Positions 12,696 to 24,900 of a stretch of DNA of 64,000 nt are shown here, one piece after another. Both the position numbers and the translations under genes were made by a program. The notes under the pieces were generated by a model, which was given only the letters and a program-made list of their open reading frames with translations, did no database searches and was not told the DNA's origin. How positions within the stretch are numbered: the stretch's first letter is position 1; every line of letters starts with the position of its first letter. This stretch comes from Lasiosphaeris hirsuta (lineage: Eukaryota > Ascomycota > Sordariomycetes > Sordariales > Lasiosphaeriaceae): contig JAUKUA010000002.1 in NCBI GenBank assembly GCA_030549175.1, positions 5,332,001-5,396,000 on the forward strand, given 5' to 3'.

Positions 12696-15068
12696 ACAAG
12701 TATGTTACGCGTGAAGCCCCATCATAAACAAGCGATGCTCGAAGTTGGAGATATGCCGACCAATGTACATCTCCGTCGGGTGTGTTTCTTGTCTTGCTGG
12801 TGGAGGGGTTATGACGGACCGGGGAACTGCACAACAGCGCGCCGGCGGGCTTTGCGAACTCGACCTCGGGTGTACAATCCAGCCCTGACAGTTATCGGCA
12901 GAGCATGTTTGCCCCGGTCAATTCAACTAGATATGACAGGACTACCTCTTTGACCCGCGGCTGCCCCGGGCCCCCGGAGAGCCCGATAATTGTACCAAAT
13001 ACCATGACTGGGTCGACTTGGGGTCGTTGGAGAGACTGGCAGGAGAAAAAAAAAAAAATAACCTATGAGCCAGGGGAAATGACGATTAACTCGTGTCGCC
13101 GACTGAGCGACTCCTACGGTTCCCAAGTGGAGTGATTATTGAGGTGGAACCTCGTTCTGGTGTCAGTCCGCGACGGGTGGGCGACGGGTGGGAACTGTGA
13201 GCTGGTCGAGGGCTACAGCTACTGTGTAGTCGGAGGACCGAGGTCGCCAAGCGACGATATCGGTATGTCGTGTCCCGTGTGTTGTTGAACCGCAGTAGTA
13301 CAGTGATGTGGTGATGGGCGAATTACCAATGAAATTTCTTGATATAGACTTTCCCCCCACTAAATGGATCACGGACCCCACGAAGAGAATCACGACTTAC
13401 GACTTCTCGGCCTCTCGCACGCTGTCACAACCAACAAGTACGGACCTGTCGAACTCTTCCGTAGGAGCGGTGCTATCTTCCACGACGAGTGAGATTGTCT
13501 CCACTCCCGAGGTGGTGGCCAAGGTGACGGCCGCTGCTGAGAGTGCAGACAGTCGTAAAGAGGCTCTAATCTGCTTGATGGTAGCTCATTCAACATTTGA
13601 GTCGTCTCGAGGAACGGGCGCGAGTCGTGCTCTCCATCAGAATGAAAGTCACAAATGACACTCGACTTTAGAATAGGGCTTGGCTGAAAACTGCAAAGGT
13701 TCAAGTCACTCTGCGATTTGATCCCTCGCCTAAATACCGAATGGATGTCACTTCGTTTCGTTTGGCCGGTTGATGCAAATGACGTACATTGGGACGGCTG
13801 AGCCGCTGTGAATACTGGCAGTCCGCTCACACTCCAATGGCTCGTGCTTTTGGAAGGTGGGCTGCCAGAGGCCTTAGTAACACGTGCAGCCGGTCGATCC
13901 GCACCCACAAGCAGCACTGGTCAGGCGGACGTCGTTTACTAGTAATCCTCTTGATAGAGTTCTGAATTATCCCCCGAAAGACATCGGGGAGCAAAGAAAA
14001 TAAGACGAGAATTGACTTTGGAACCAGGGCGGCTGCGAGGGTCCCGCTAACGTCCAGGATACCCATAAAAAAACTCAGCTCAGGATGACGGGATTTTTGT
14101 TTTCGCCCCAAGAAATTGGCGGCTGTGGGTGACACCCAATAAATACCCAAGTAAAAACCAGGAATGCATGGGCGCGCTACCCCATGTCCTGGGCCAAATC
14201 TGGGGCGCCTTTCCTATTTGGCTGTCACCTCGTCACTGCATCACGCACGGCCAGAAGCGGGACCGCAAGACCCGCTTCTTGCACAAGCTTCCAGGTTCCA
14301 TCCACTTGCTTCTCGGGTCCCGATTACTGCAGCCCAGTCCGCGCGCATGGACAGCCCACCTGCAAAAGCGAAGCGTTGGTGGCGGGCAATCACTATCGCC
14401 CGTGTCCCACGCGTCCCAGCCTTTGGTTTGCTTCGCCTCTCCGCCTCCTCCCATTCGCATTCGCAACCCTGTTGCCCATTCGCAAACCCCTTCGTGAACC
14501 TATTCGTGAACCCATTCGCAAACCCATTCGCAGCTCTCGAGTCTCTCCCTTCGATTGACCAACCAACTGCACGACACACTTGCTTGCTCGCCTACCATCG
14601 CATTGGATTCTTCCATCTCTCATGTTGCCTACGCGACCGATTTGTCCCGCATAATCTGCACTCCTCCCACCCACATACCTCACTGAGCTGGACGCGAGCT
14701 CTCAACCGCGCCCTCCCAGGCACACAATTTGCTCGTGCTCGCATTTCTCGAGCCAGACAACACAACTAGCCCTTGCAGCGTTCCTAAAGAACGTGCGAGG
14801 CCCGAACGAGCTACCAACGGCTCTCTCTCCCTCTCCCCTGATTTAGGACCCGCCAGCTTCTGGTGTGGTCCTTGACATCGCGAAACTGGATTACCCGTAC
14901 GTGCACATTTTCTCCATACGTGAATTTCTAGTCCATCGGACCCACATCATCCTAGACCCCCCCCCCCCCCCCCCCCAGAGGATAAGCTTGTTTTGCTGGC
15001 TGCTCAGGTGACCTGGTTATGGAAGTGCTTGAAGAATCCGCGCCTCCCATTTCCAGCTATGCTGTCAC
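12696..15068. other. Upstream flank of the SEC2-type gene, no clear gene
   Basis: About 2.4 kb. The open frame at 14164-14769 is low complexity and translates a 12-nt tandem repeat. A C20 run lies at 14957-14976. A TACTAAC branch-point-like site at about 15076-15083 and AAG/CAG acceptors after it suggest a leader intron ending close to the coding start. Confidence 0.5.
14478..14532 (+). repeat. 12-nt tandem repeat (ATTCGCAAACCC-like)
   Basis: Roughly four and a half imperfect 12-base units alternating ATTCGCAAACCC and ATTCGTGAACCC. It lies about 540 bases upstream of the SEC2-type start and is probably non-coding. Confidence 0.7.
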
Positions 15069-17222
15069 ATGGCTGTTACTAACAAGCTCTGGCAAAGTGT
15101 CGTCGCCATGACCAGTTGGTCTGCACACCAAGTGCCGCCAAGTGGACGCTCTGCCTTTGGTCACAGCCGGTCCCTATCTAGCATCCTTCGATCTGCCTCC
15201 CCAAAGGCTCAGCTGCCGCCCCCGAGGCCAACGTCAACCTCGGATTCAGTTCCCACGACCCCCTCAACGCCCCAGTCTAAACGAGCCTTCTCCCAGCAAA
15301 ATGCTGACGACGATAACGAAATGAGCACCATCCCCGATCCGAGAAGCAGAGCTATGAGCCCTGCAAATACAGATGCCGCCCTCAGCCCGCACCACCCTGA
15401 CCTCGATCAGGAGGTTGCCACGCTCAGCACCAAGCTCATCAACGCCATCAACCACCAGACCACGCTCGACGACAACCTATCTGCCACTAGGGCCGAGCTT
15501 GAGAACGCCCGCGGGAGGATACGGCAGCTCGAGCAGCAAGTCGAGGAGCAGAGAGAGGTCTTGGCCGGTGATGTCTGGGTGAACAGGAAGACCGCCGAGG
15601 CCGAGAAGGCGGTGCTATTGGCCCGGGTTGCCGAGGAGAAGAAGGCACGTGTGGATATGGAGCAACAAAAGAAGAAGATTGAGCAGGAACTGGAGAATCT
15701 GACGGCCGCCCTGTTTGAAGAGGCAAACAAAATGGTTATCACGGCTAAGGAGGAGGCGCGAGTGGAACAGGACGTTTTGCACCGAAAAAACGACCAACTC
15801 AAGGCACAACTCGTAGACACCGAGGGGCTCCTCAAGTCGCAACAAGAGCAGCTGGCTGAGCTGAAGCACGTTATGGAATTGATGAGCGCTGAAAAAGAGG
15901 AACAGTATTCTCCTACTATGCCCTCGTCGCCAGGCCTCAGCAAGTTCGACGCACGGGAAGAAATCGGTCTTTCGGATGCCATACAGCACAGCCCATCCGA
16001 GCCCCTGTCACCCTCATACCCGACCAGCTTCACACACCTCCTGCAGCCCGTTCTACGCACCGACTTGGCCTCTTACACCGACTTCAAGGACCTCATTCGC
16101 ACGTCAAAGCGCCTTTCTGGCGCTCGTATACCACCTACGGCTTCTAGCCCTGGACTGACATCTCTGAGTGCGGGTAATCACCATGTTTCGCCGTCGAATG
16201 GTTCAAACTCTTCCATCTCAACCACGGGGGTCTCGCCCGTAACCGCGCCGCAAACTCCGATCACCCCAGTCTCGTCCTCTAGCATAGGCTCGCCCCTCCC
16301 AACACCCGCCTTACCTCACTTGAAGGAAACAAAGTTCTACAAGAGAGCACTAACCGAGGATATCGAACCAACCCTTCGCTTCGACACGGCCCCGGGGCTT
16401 TCCTGGCTCGCCCGGCGCAGCGTTCTGACGGCTATGACGGACGGATCGTTGGTCGTCGAGCCTATTCCTGCTGCAAGTACGGGAAGGTTTGGTAGGATCA
16501 TCAGACCAGAGCTCTACCCGTGCTCTCTCTGCGGCGAGTCAAGAAAGGACGAGGAGTACCTGCGTGTTCATCGTTTCCGAACCAGCGAGTCGGGCTCCGC
16601 ACAGAGCGGGTATCCGCTCTGCAAGTACTGCCTCACCCGCGTTCGTGCGACCTGCGATTTTCTCGGCTTTCTCCGAATTGTCAAGGATGGGCACTGGCGT
16701 GCTGATGATGAGGATGCGGAGAAAGCTGCCTGGGAAGAGAGTGTCCGTCTACGGGAACAGATGTTTTGGAGTCGGATCGGAGGAGGTGTTGTGCCCTCGC
16801 CCCACCTTCATCAATCCAACTTGAGCATTTCTCCGAGTATTCGTGGGGAGAAGAGTCCCCGGCCAAGCCACGATGATGGTAGGGAGTCAGCAGAGCCTGT
16901 TGACGTCACTGAGCGCCCAGCAGGGAATAAAGTTATCGTGGAGACGAAACCTGATGAGACGACAGTGGAGAAGCAACTGGAAACGGAGGAGTCCACAGCG
17001 AGAGAAATAGCACCAGTGCCCCAACCCCTCAATGGTGATCCCGCCGATACCAGTGTCCCGACAATTAGCCCTCCAGCGGCTCCAGTTGAGCTAGAACAAC
17101 AACCACAACTAACCCCGCCGGCTAGTAGCCGCAATTCAACACAATCCCTTGGCTCCAAATACTCCTCCGGGGGTGACGAAGTCAAGCGCCTGTCGGTTAC
17201 GATCCCCGGGTCTTTCGACTGA
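15069..17222 (+). CDS. SEC2: Sec2-family GDP/GTP exchange factor for a Sec4/Rab8-type GTPase
   Basis: One uninterrupted frame of 717 aa. Residues about 109-280 form a long heptad-rich coiled coil (repeated LEQQVEEQ, EEKKARVDMEQQ, DQLKAQL). It contains LTAALFEEANKMV at about 211-223, the hallmark of the Sec2/Rabin8 exchange domain, which as an antiparallel coiled coil opens the nucleotide pocket of Sec4-like Rabs on secretory vesicles. A Ser/Pro-rich linker follows. A conserved C-terminal block (YPCSLCGES, YPLCKYCLTRVRATC, DGHWRADDE, LREQMFW; about 480-575) is typical of filamentous-fungal Sec2. The tail is acidic and Pro-rich. Length is close to yeast Sec2. Start: the ATG at 15069 is the longest frame, but TACTAAC and an acceptor just after it suggest that this ATG is intronic and that the in-frame ATG at 15108 may be used. 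Confidence 0.87.
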   Translation: MAVTNKLWQSVVAMTSWSAHQVPPSGRSAFGHSRSLSSILRSASPKAQLPPPRPTSTSDSVPTTPSTPQSKRAFSQQNADDDNEMSTIPDPRSRAMSPANTDAALSPHHPDLDQEVATLSTKLINAINHQTTLDDNLSATRAELENARGRIRQLEQQVEEQREVLAGDVWVNRKTAEAEKAVLLARVAEEKKARVDMEQQKKKIEQELENLTAALFEEANKMVITAKEEARVEQDVLHRKNDQLKAQLVDTEGLLKSQQEQLAELKHVMELMSAEKEEQYSPTMPSSPGLSKFDAREEIGLSDAIQHSPSEPLSPSYPTSFTHLLQPVLRTDLASYTDFKDLIRTSKRLSGARIPPTASSPGLTSLSAGNHHVSPSNGSNSSISTTGVSPVTAPQTPITPVSSSSIGSPLPTPALPHLKETKFYKRALTEDIEPTLRFDTAPGLSWLARRSVLTAMTDGSLVVEPIPAASTGRFGRIIRPELYPCSLCGESRKDEEYLRVHRFRTSESGSAQSGYPLCKYCLTRVRATCDFLGFLRIVKDGHWRADDEDAEKAAWEESVRLREQMFWSRIGGGVVPSPHLHQSNLSISPSIRGEKSPRPSHDDGRESAEPVDVTERPAGNKVIVETKPDETTVEKQLETEESTAREIAPVPQPLNGDPADTSVPTISPPAAPVELEQQPQLTPPASSRNSTQSLGSKYSSGGDEVKRLSVTIPGSFD

Positions 17223-18928
17223 TGCTCCAAAAGCCGTCACGCATAAATGCCGTTGACAATGGGTGGCGGCGTAAATACACCATAATACAGTCCCTCTTTG
17301 CATTCCGCTATCCAATGTACTATACATTCCCGTTATTTCCTGCTATGGTAACAACACATTCGATTGGAGGAGAGAATGGGTTATTGCTACACTGGAGGAC
17401 AGTCGGTCGTTCAGAGAGGGCTACGGCGTTTTTCTTTTTCTGCTGCTTTTCGTCGGGGAGAGGAGGGGGGGTGATATCATAATACGGGGTGCCTGTCTTT
17501 TTTTCCTAGACTCTTTCTTTCGTCAGGTGCAAAAAGCGATGGACCAATAATATGGTCAGGGCGTTTGGGAGCATTGCATTTTTCCCTTTTTCTGAGTACT
17601 CGGTGGTCGAGAACAGACATAAGCAGGCGGGCGGAATGGACCGGTGAAGCATTAAAGGCCAGTCGGAGGAAGTTGTATGATAATTTTTTAGAAACGGAAT
17701 GGGAGCATTGCGTGAAGGGAGAAAGAGAGAGAGAGACAGCATTTCAAGGGGGTTTTGTTTTGGTCTGGGTGAGTGTGAGACTAGGGGGGATTTTGGATTA
17801 CCTGTCAAATCAATACAACAGGTTGGAATACGACGCAGTATTTCGTTTCCGTGAGGGAGAGGGATAGGATCAGGGTGGATCTGCGGCGCCTTTTTTTCTC
17901 GTTTCCTTTGCCCGCTGTCTTGCATAATGATGAAGAACAAAAACACACACATGCCACCCGCATCTCGTATTCCTGCATGCTGTATGAACCTCACTGCCGA
18001 CTATTCTATCTAAGACGAATCCTTTCGCGATTGACGTCTTGCGCGACGCCTTATGGCATGACGGTGGTGGGGGCGGAAAAACGAGATACAAAGTCCGAGA
18101 CCACACCGGGATGGGGTGGGGATGCTCGGAGTTTGTGGGAGTATCTAAACGGATTCGTGCTTATGCTGGTTGCATCTGCCTGATTTGATATATCTTTTTG
18201 TGGGTTGCTGGGTATTGAGTTACGTGAGATTCCAATATCCTTGATTCTACGCGATTGAGCTGTCATCGGGATAGGTATTGACTTCGCCCCGATGAGAAAA
18301 AGTTTAGCTTGTTCGGTTTCAATATCACGAGTATGGTAGGAGTCAAATGCAAGTCGGATCGGCGTACCAAACAAACCCGACTTTCCGGCCACAAGCCACC
18401 AAGATATCACCAAGAACTGACATAAAATGCAACTAGATATTAATTTTAACTAGGTAATAACTCGCAGTTTGGTTCGCTCCGCCGTCTCCAGTGGACATTC
18501 GACCATGCATTTCCTTCCCCTCTCCAATTCTCTCGTTCCGTAACCAAGATCGAGAGAAAAAACGCCCGTTCTATACCAAACGCTTCCCTTGGGGTATGTG
18601 AGATCAACTACAGGACAAGGTCCAAATATGACTTTGACATGGCAAAGAGCAAGAAAACTTTTGACAGAAGAGATGCGACCGATTTTGACAGTTCGAAATA
18701 GATACCAACACAAAAAAAAAAAAAAAAGTGCACATGATAGGCTAGACTATAAAAACACATAGACAAGAAAGTATTCAACAAGCTAAGAGATCCACGCTGC
18801 CTTTCGAAGCCCATGAAACACAGCCCACAGCAGGGCAACCTAGGGGTCGTTACAACACAATAAGAAAACTCAAACATGCAAGAAATAAAAATGACAAAGG
18901 AAACATCGTGATGCGCTCGTGGGCAGTC
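17223..18928. other. Intergenic region between convergent genes
   Basis: About 1.7 kb separate the SEC2-type stop from the stop of the large minus-strand gene. It holds T-rich and A-rich stretches (A16 at about 18712-18727) consistent with 3' ends. Frames such as 17506-17994 (-) lack any protein signature. Confidence 0.55.
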
Positions 18929-21900
18929 TCACTCGCCATCCCACTCAAATCCATCACCATATGGATTCCACTCCTGGCCAGGGTAGCTGGTCGCGCTCAT
19001 TTGCGGTAGCTCTTCTTCCGGTTTCCTCACAGGGTTGACCAGTCTCACGTTCATGTCGGGCTCGCTGGGGAAGACAGGAATCTTCTCCTCTTGGTCGTGA
19101 AGCATCTTTTGGCGCTTGGCCGCCTCAAAGATATCGCGCTCTGCCGAGGCCGCCTTGGGGGGTGTATCATGTCCATTCACATTTGCGTTGCTCGATTCAG
19201 CGACAACCACGTGGTTGTTGGAGTGAATAACCGAGGGCCTAGCATCTGGGACGACCTTGGACTGGACGGGCTCGGGCTTCTCCTCTGCTGGCTTAGGCAA
19301 CGGCTTGTTCTGGGTAGGCTGGATGGCCTGAGCGGGTCGAACAGGCTTGGGCAGCACCTCTTCTTGGATGGGTTCAGGAGCCCTAGGTACGACCTTCTCC
19401 TGTGACGGGTCAGGAGACTTGGGTTCGGCGGGCCCGGGGTGAGAAATATGCGTCTTGTTGGGCGCATTTTCGTGGCGGGGAGAAGTTGGCGTGTTAGTGG
19501 CGGTGTTCTCCCGATATTGAGGAGGCACTGTCGAATTGCGTGGTGTCGCATCATAAATATTTTCCTCGATATGTTGTGTAGCGTTCGCCTGCACTTGGAG
19601 CGATGATCTTGACGCGACGGGTATCCTAGTCGCCGTTTGTATGGTGTAGTTTGAAACTGAGTCATCCTCATCATCATGGGTAACTGGCTGAGCCTGCACC
19701 ACGGGCGGCTTAGCAAACGCAAACGACTGTGTGGGCGGCTCCGGGCTGACAGCTCTTGAATCCTGGAGCACATCACCATGGGTAGATGAATGTGCTGGCT
19801 CGGGACTAACAGCTCTCTCAGGCGTAATCTGCGGGCTTGGCGTGTTAGGAAACTGTCCAGCGAGACTAATGTGCGAGTTGAGGTTCTGCGACAGGTGTCT
19901 GGGCTGCAGGGACACTTGGCTGACAGCACTTGGCTGACGCTGAGGAACGAGCCCATCTTCACTCCGAGATGGTCCTGGAAGCGAGGCAACGGCTCCCTGG
20001 GGCAGTTGAGGGTTCTGGAGCTTGATAGAGGCCGGGTTGATGGGCGAAAAAGCCGAGGTCGGCAGTGGGTAGGCAGTTTGCCGAGGCTGGGGCGGCGATG
20101 TGGGATTGTTCTCTTGGGCTAGTACGGCAGGAGGATGGGCGTATTCCGGTCGGGGCTGGAAGCCGTTGGGGGAAGAAACTCCAGTCGGGTCTTGGGTTGT
20201 GGGTGCTTGTTGCCCAGGGAGCTGAGGCGAGGCTGTGATCGACTGAGGGGGTACTGGTGTAGCGGTCTGCTGCTCCTGCCCCACAGGAGCTAGTCGAGGT
20301 GCGCTCGTGCCGTTTACGAAAGGACCTGGCTGGTTCTGGAACTGTGGAGGACCTTGGGCTTGAGGTACGGAGGCAGGAACCTGCTGGACAATGGCAATAG
20401 GAGGATCTTGCGGACCGTTTGGCCGTACTAGAATTGTCTGCTGCCCTGGAACGGGACCGGGCCACACTGGACGGACCGCTCCCTGTTGAGCCCACTGCGG
20501 CTGGAATCCAGGAGGCAAAACCTGACCGGGTGGAAGCGCATACACTTGTCCTCCGCTGACGAGGAATGGTGCCGGAGCTGGGGTGATATGTCCTTCACCA
20601 CGAACATAACCATAGCCTGCGGGGATCGGGACTTGAGCATACTGCGGCTCCAGGTTTCCACGTCCCTGCTGCTGCTGCTGCTGCGGCGGCGGCGGCGGCC
20701 TTTGCTGGATGAACTGCGGTTGAGCGAACTGTTGCCCTGTGAATTGGGGTTGAATAGGCTGTGGCCCTGTAAACTGGCGTTGGAGGGGTTGTGGTCCTGT
20801 AAGCTGAGGTTGGATCGGCTGTGGTCCTGTCATCTGAGGCCTAAGAGGCTGTGGCCCAGTAAACTGAGGCCGAATGGGTTGAGGTCCGGTATATTGAGGC
20901 TGAAGAGGCCGTGGTCCCGTGAACTGAGGCTGGAGAGGCTGCAGCGTTGAGGGTGTAGCCTGCTGCGGCGACGGGCCTTGCCTTACCAGGCCCGGATTTA
21001 GGCCTTGCGGTTCATTGCGGTAATTTTGCGGCTCACCCTGGGGTGGCATGCCAGGGGTTTGTTGCGACTGGGGCTGCGGGCCCGTCCCCTGGGGTTGGAT
21101 CGGCAGCATCGGACGCTGGCCTTGCTGCCCTGCTGGAGCCTGGCCGCCTTGAGCCTGGTCCTGAGGACTGTAGGGTTGAGTCTGAAGCTGAGGCTGAGGT
21201 GCCGCCTGCTTGGGATCTCCCCTTCTGAAATTGCTGAAGAACGACTTGGTCCCCTTTTCTTTGATCTTTGCGAACGTGCTCTGCTCCCTGTCCCTCGGAA
21301 CCGCCATGCTCATGCCCACCTGGCGGAGCCCGCTAGGGGGTGGCGGCTGTTGCCCTGGCTGGGATGACTGTGAGGGGAAAGAACCGGTGGAAGAAACCGA
21401 GGCCTGGGACGTGACACGGCCGACTGGACGAATTAGATTAGGCCCTTGCCCCTGTCCGCCAGAGGGAGGGGTTTGACCTGGTCCCTGTTGTCCTTGACCT
21501 GGCTGCTGATTCGATGGCCCTTGGAAAGCCTCGCCCTGCACTGATGGCCGCGGTGATGCACCGGGAACTGAAGCTGGTTGGGATAGTTGGCTCGTGGCGG
21601 GATTTGGCCCAGAGTGTTGCTGCGGGCCAGAGAACCCTTGAACATTCGGAGGAGGCTGGGAAGCTGGAGGTCCAGACACCCTTCTTCCCTGTTCAGCGTT
21701 GGTATCTTGGGCGGGTGACCCCTGGGCAGTATGTGGAGTTCTCTGATCGGGCGCCTGTCCCCCTTCGCCCATACCCGGCTGAGGATTAGCTTGGTCAATC
21801 GAGAGTCTTGGTGACGACGACACTGGCTTTCGCGTCACTATCTGGTTGGGAGGCGAGGGATTCAAGACACGCAATTGGGATGGAAGAGGGTGGGCTGTTT

Positions 21901-24900
21901 GACCAGGGGGGCCTGGTTGAGGAGCGGCCAAGGGTTGTCTTAGGCTGGCAGGAGAGACAGTCTGGGTCCGTGTTGGCTCCGCAGGCGATATGGCGACAGG
22001 TTGCGATCTCTGCGAAGCGGGAGAGTCCAGCTGTGGAGTGTGAGAACCGGGAGGTGTCGGCGCGTCAGGCCTGGGGGCACCTTGCTGGGGTGTCGGCTGG
22101 CTTTGAGACGGCAGTGGGAGACTTGGAGCTGAGTGTGATCCAGCTGACTGGGGCGGCTCTGGCTCTTCCTTCAGCGATCCCATGGGCTGCCCTGGCATCA
22201 CAAACACCATTTGCCCGTTAGGCGGACCCTGAACCCCCGGCGGTAGCATGCCCGGCTGCATAATGACAAACTGACCCGGATGTTGTTGATGGAACTGGCC
22301 AGGGACTACAAGCGGCCTCCCGTCGGGGCCCAGAGGCGTCGGGTTGCCGAACTGGCCGGGTATTTGGCCGGGGAATTGACCCGGCCTAGGTGCGAAGGGC
22401 GGAAGGTGCCCTCGTCCGAGTTGCTGGCCTGGTCCGAATTGCTGGCCAGGCATGGGTCTGGGTGCGGGCCCGGGTTGACCTCGTCCAAGTCCAGGTTGAC
22501 CTGGACCGGGCTGTTGGCCAAGAGCGGGAGGGGGCCCCGGCTGGCCTCGCCCGGCTGCTGTAGGAGGATCGGCCTTCTTAACTTCGGATCGGGACATGAA
22601 TCTTCCAAAACCGAATAGCCCGCCGGTAGGCTTCCTTCCCGGGTCAACATCTGCGGGGGTTCCATACTGCGGTAAGGAGATTTGGCTCGCCTGTCCCGAG
22701 GTCAAGGGTCGGGAAGGAGGTCCGGAGAGGCTGCCGCTCCTCTCCCGTGCTCCAAATGAAGGCGGAGGCATGAGCTCCTCCTGGTGACCTAAACCGTTAG
22801 GTTGCATTGGCGGGCCTTGGGAAACGGAAAATGAGTTGACCGAAGCAGAAGTTCCCGGCGGCCTTGGTCCCTCTTTTGAGCCATCAGTGTTAGCGGCACG
22901 GAATTTACCCATTAGAGCAGAGAAACCTTTCTTCGGACCTCCACCATTAATAGAAAGTCTCGCCTCCCCGGGTAAAGTGCTTGAGAAGGACGCACGAGGA
23001 AGATCGGCCCGTTCCGGGTTTGGTTGTTGTGCAGGGGCCGAGCCATTTTCAGTACTAAAGAAGGGCGCTGGCTTCTGTTCTGGTGGCGGAAATTGCGACT
23101 GCCACTGTGCCTGCGTCTGAGCCTGCAACTGCGGCCCAGGCGACGGCTGCATTCGCTGGCCAAGAGGAGTGCCGGGGCTGTGGGCGATAATGCTTTCCTG
23201 GCTGTGGGGCGGCATGTTTTCAGGAGCCTGTCCGATACTTCTGAAGCGAGCGAATGGATTACGTTTCTTCTGCGCGCTCGTATCCTCCGTCATGACGCTC
23301 GCCTCGGAAACCTCATCACCAGTGACGGCTTGTCCCTGGAGTCTAGGTTTGCCAAAGGAATCACGACGGGACTCGTCCGAAATACCACCCGTGAATTTTC
23401 TTTGGATGCTCGAGAATATTCCCGACTGGCGTCTCCGCCCCTCATCACCGCCATAAATGGAAGAAGGTGGTAGCATTTCACTCTGGTCAGTTTCACTCCT
23501 TGGCAATGGGCCACCTGGCGGTCGGCCAGGCGGGGTTTGCTGGCTGTTTGGCAATGCTTGGTTGGGCCTAGGGGTGGAAGGCGACTCGCTACGATCTGGA
23601 TGTTGCGATTGGGGCGACTGTCGAGGTTGGCTTGAGGGTTGCTCCTTAGGCTCTTGGGCCTTCTCTCTCTGAGGGGACAAACCACTCGTTGACGGAACAC
23701 CTGCCTCCTTGTCATAGCCATAGAAAGGCTGCGCGCCCGAAGCAGTGCTGGAGTTCGAACGATGGCGGTTCGTCGGATTGAGGGGTTCAGAAAGATGCGA
23801 CTCTTGCAGATTCCAGTTTCCACCCTGGGGTGGGAACCTCTGAAGCTGGTTTGCCATCATGTGGGGAGGCATCATGACCCCCCGACCACCACCCCTACCC
23901 ATCATTGGAAACTGCTGGCCCTGACCAGGCGGTGGAGTCGGCCCATTCGGCATGGATTGTGGATTGGCGGGCGAGTCCGAAAAGCTTCTTGGCGGATCCT
24001 GTGCGCCGGGCTGGTCGGGTGCATTGGGCTGCGGTAGCGACTGCATAGCATGCTGTTGAAAGCCAGGTTGGGGAGGGGCGAAAGGCTGGCCCTGGTATTG
24101 CTGGCTCTGCTGGCCTGGCATCGGACCGTGGGTCGGCCGATAGACATTCTGAAACTGGCCGGGCGGGGGAGGGCCGGTTGTAAATTGGTGTGGAACGCCG
24201 GCCATCTGGTTCGGTGCCGAAGGTGGTTGGAACAAGGCTGCGGGCGGTGGAGCCCCCCCCGCTTGGCCGGCGGGAGTCCCCGACCGCGAATCGCCCGCTC
24301 GCTGCTGGAAAGGATTGACGTCGGAATTATCATCGGATGAAAACGCCCCTCCCGGCGATTCGGGAGACAACATCAGCGAGGAGCCGAAAGTGGACGTCCT
24401 GCGGATAGGTGGCAGCTCCTGGAAGGAGCCTGAGCGTTGTGGCACATTAGGATTGGACTGCTGCGGCGGCTGTTGCTGGCGCTGTTGGCTTTGCTGGTAT
24501 TGTTGTTGTTGCTGCTGATGCTGCTGTGTGAGAGTCTGTTGATAGTAGTTTTGCTGGGAAAAATTGCCAGGCCGCGACGGGTTTTGGTTTTGTGCGTAGG
24601 CCGCCATTGCGGGTGCAGGGAGGGATTCCGGTCGCGCGTGCGATTGCGATTGAGAGGCAGTCGCAGGAGTCACAATGCGAAGCTGGCTCGAGTCTGATGG
24701 GGCCTGGCGGAGCTGTTCGGTTGGGACGACGGCCGAGTCGCGATCGTCGTTGCTGTCAGTTTTATGGTCGCTGTTGGCCCGATTGCCGCCGTTTGCATTC
24801 TTCTCCAGCGACTCGTCTGATATCTGGCCTAGCTCTGCTGGTTCGCGTCCAGGACTTGGACCCGGTGTTGCTTCACGCTGTGCCTGAGCTGTGCCCGCAG

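Noticed and set aside
14164..14769. 201-codon open frame as an upstream exon of the SEC2-type gene
   Set aside because: It runs through a 12-nt tandem repeat and has no match to Sec2 N-termini; no convincing donor joins it in frame.
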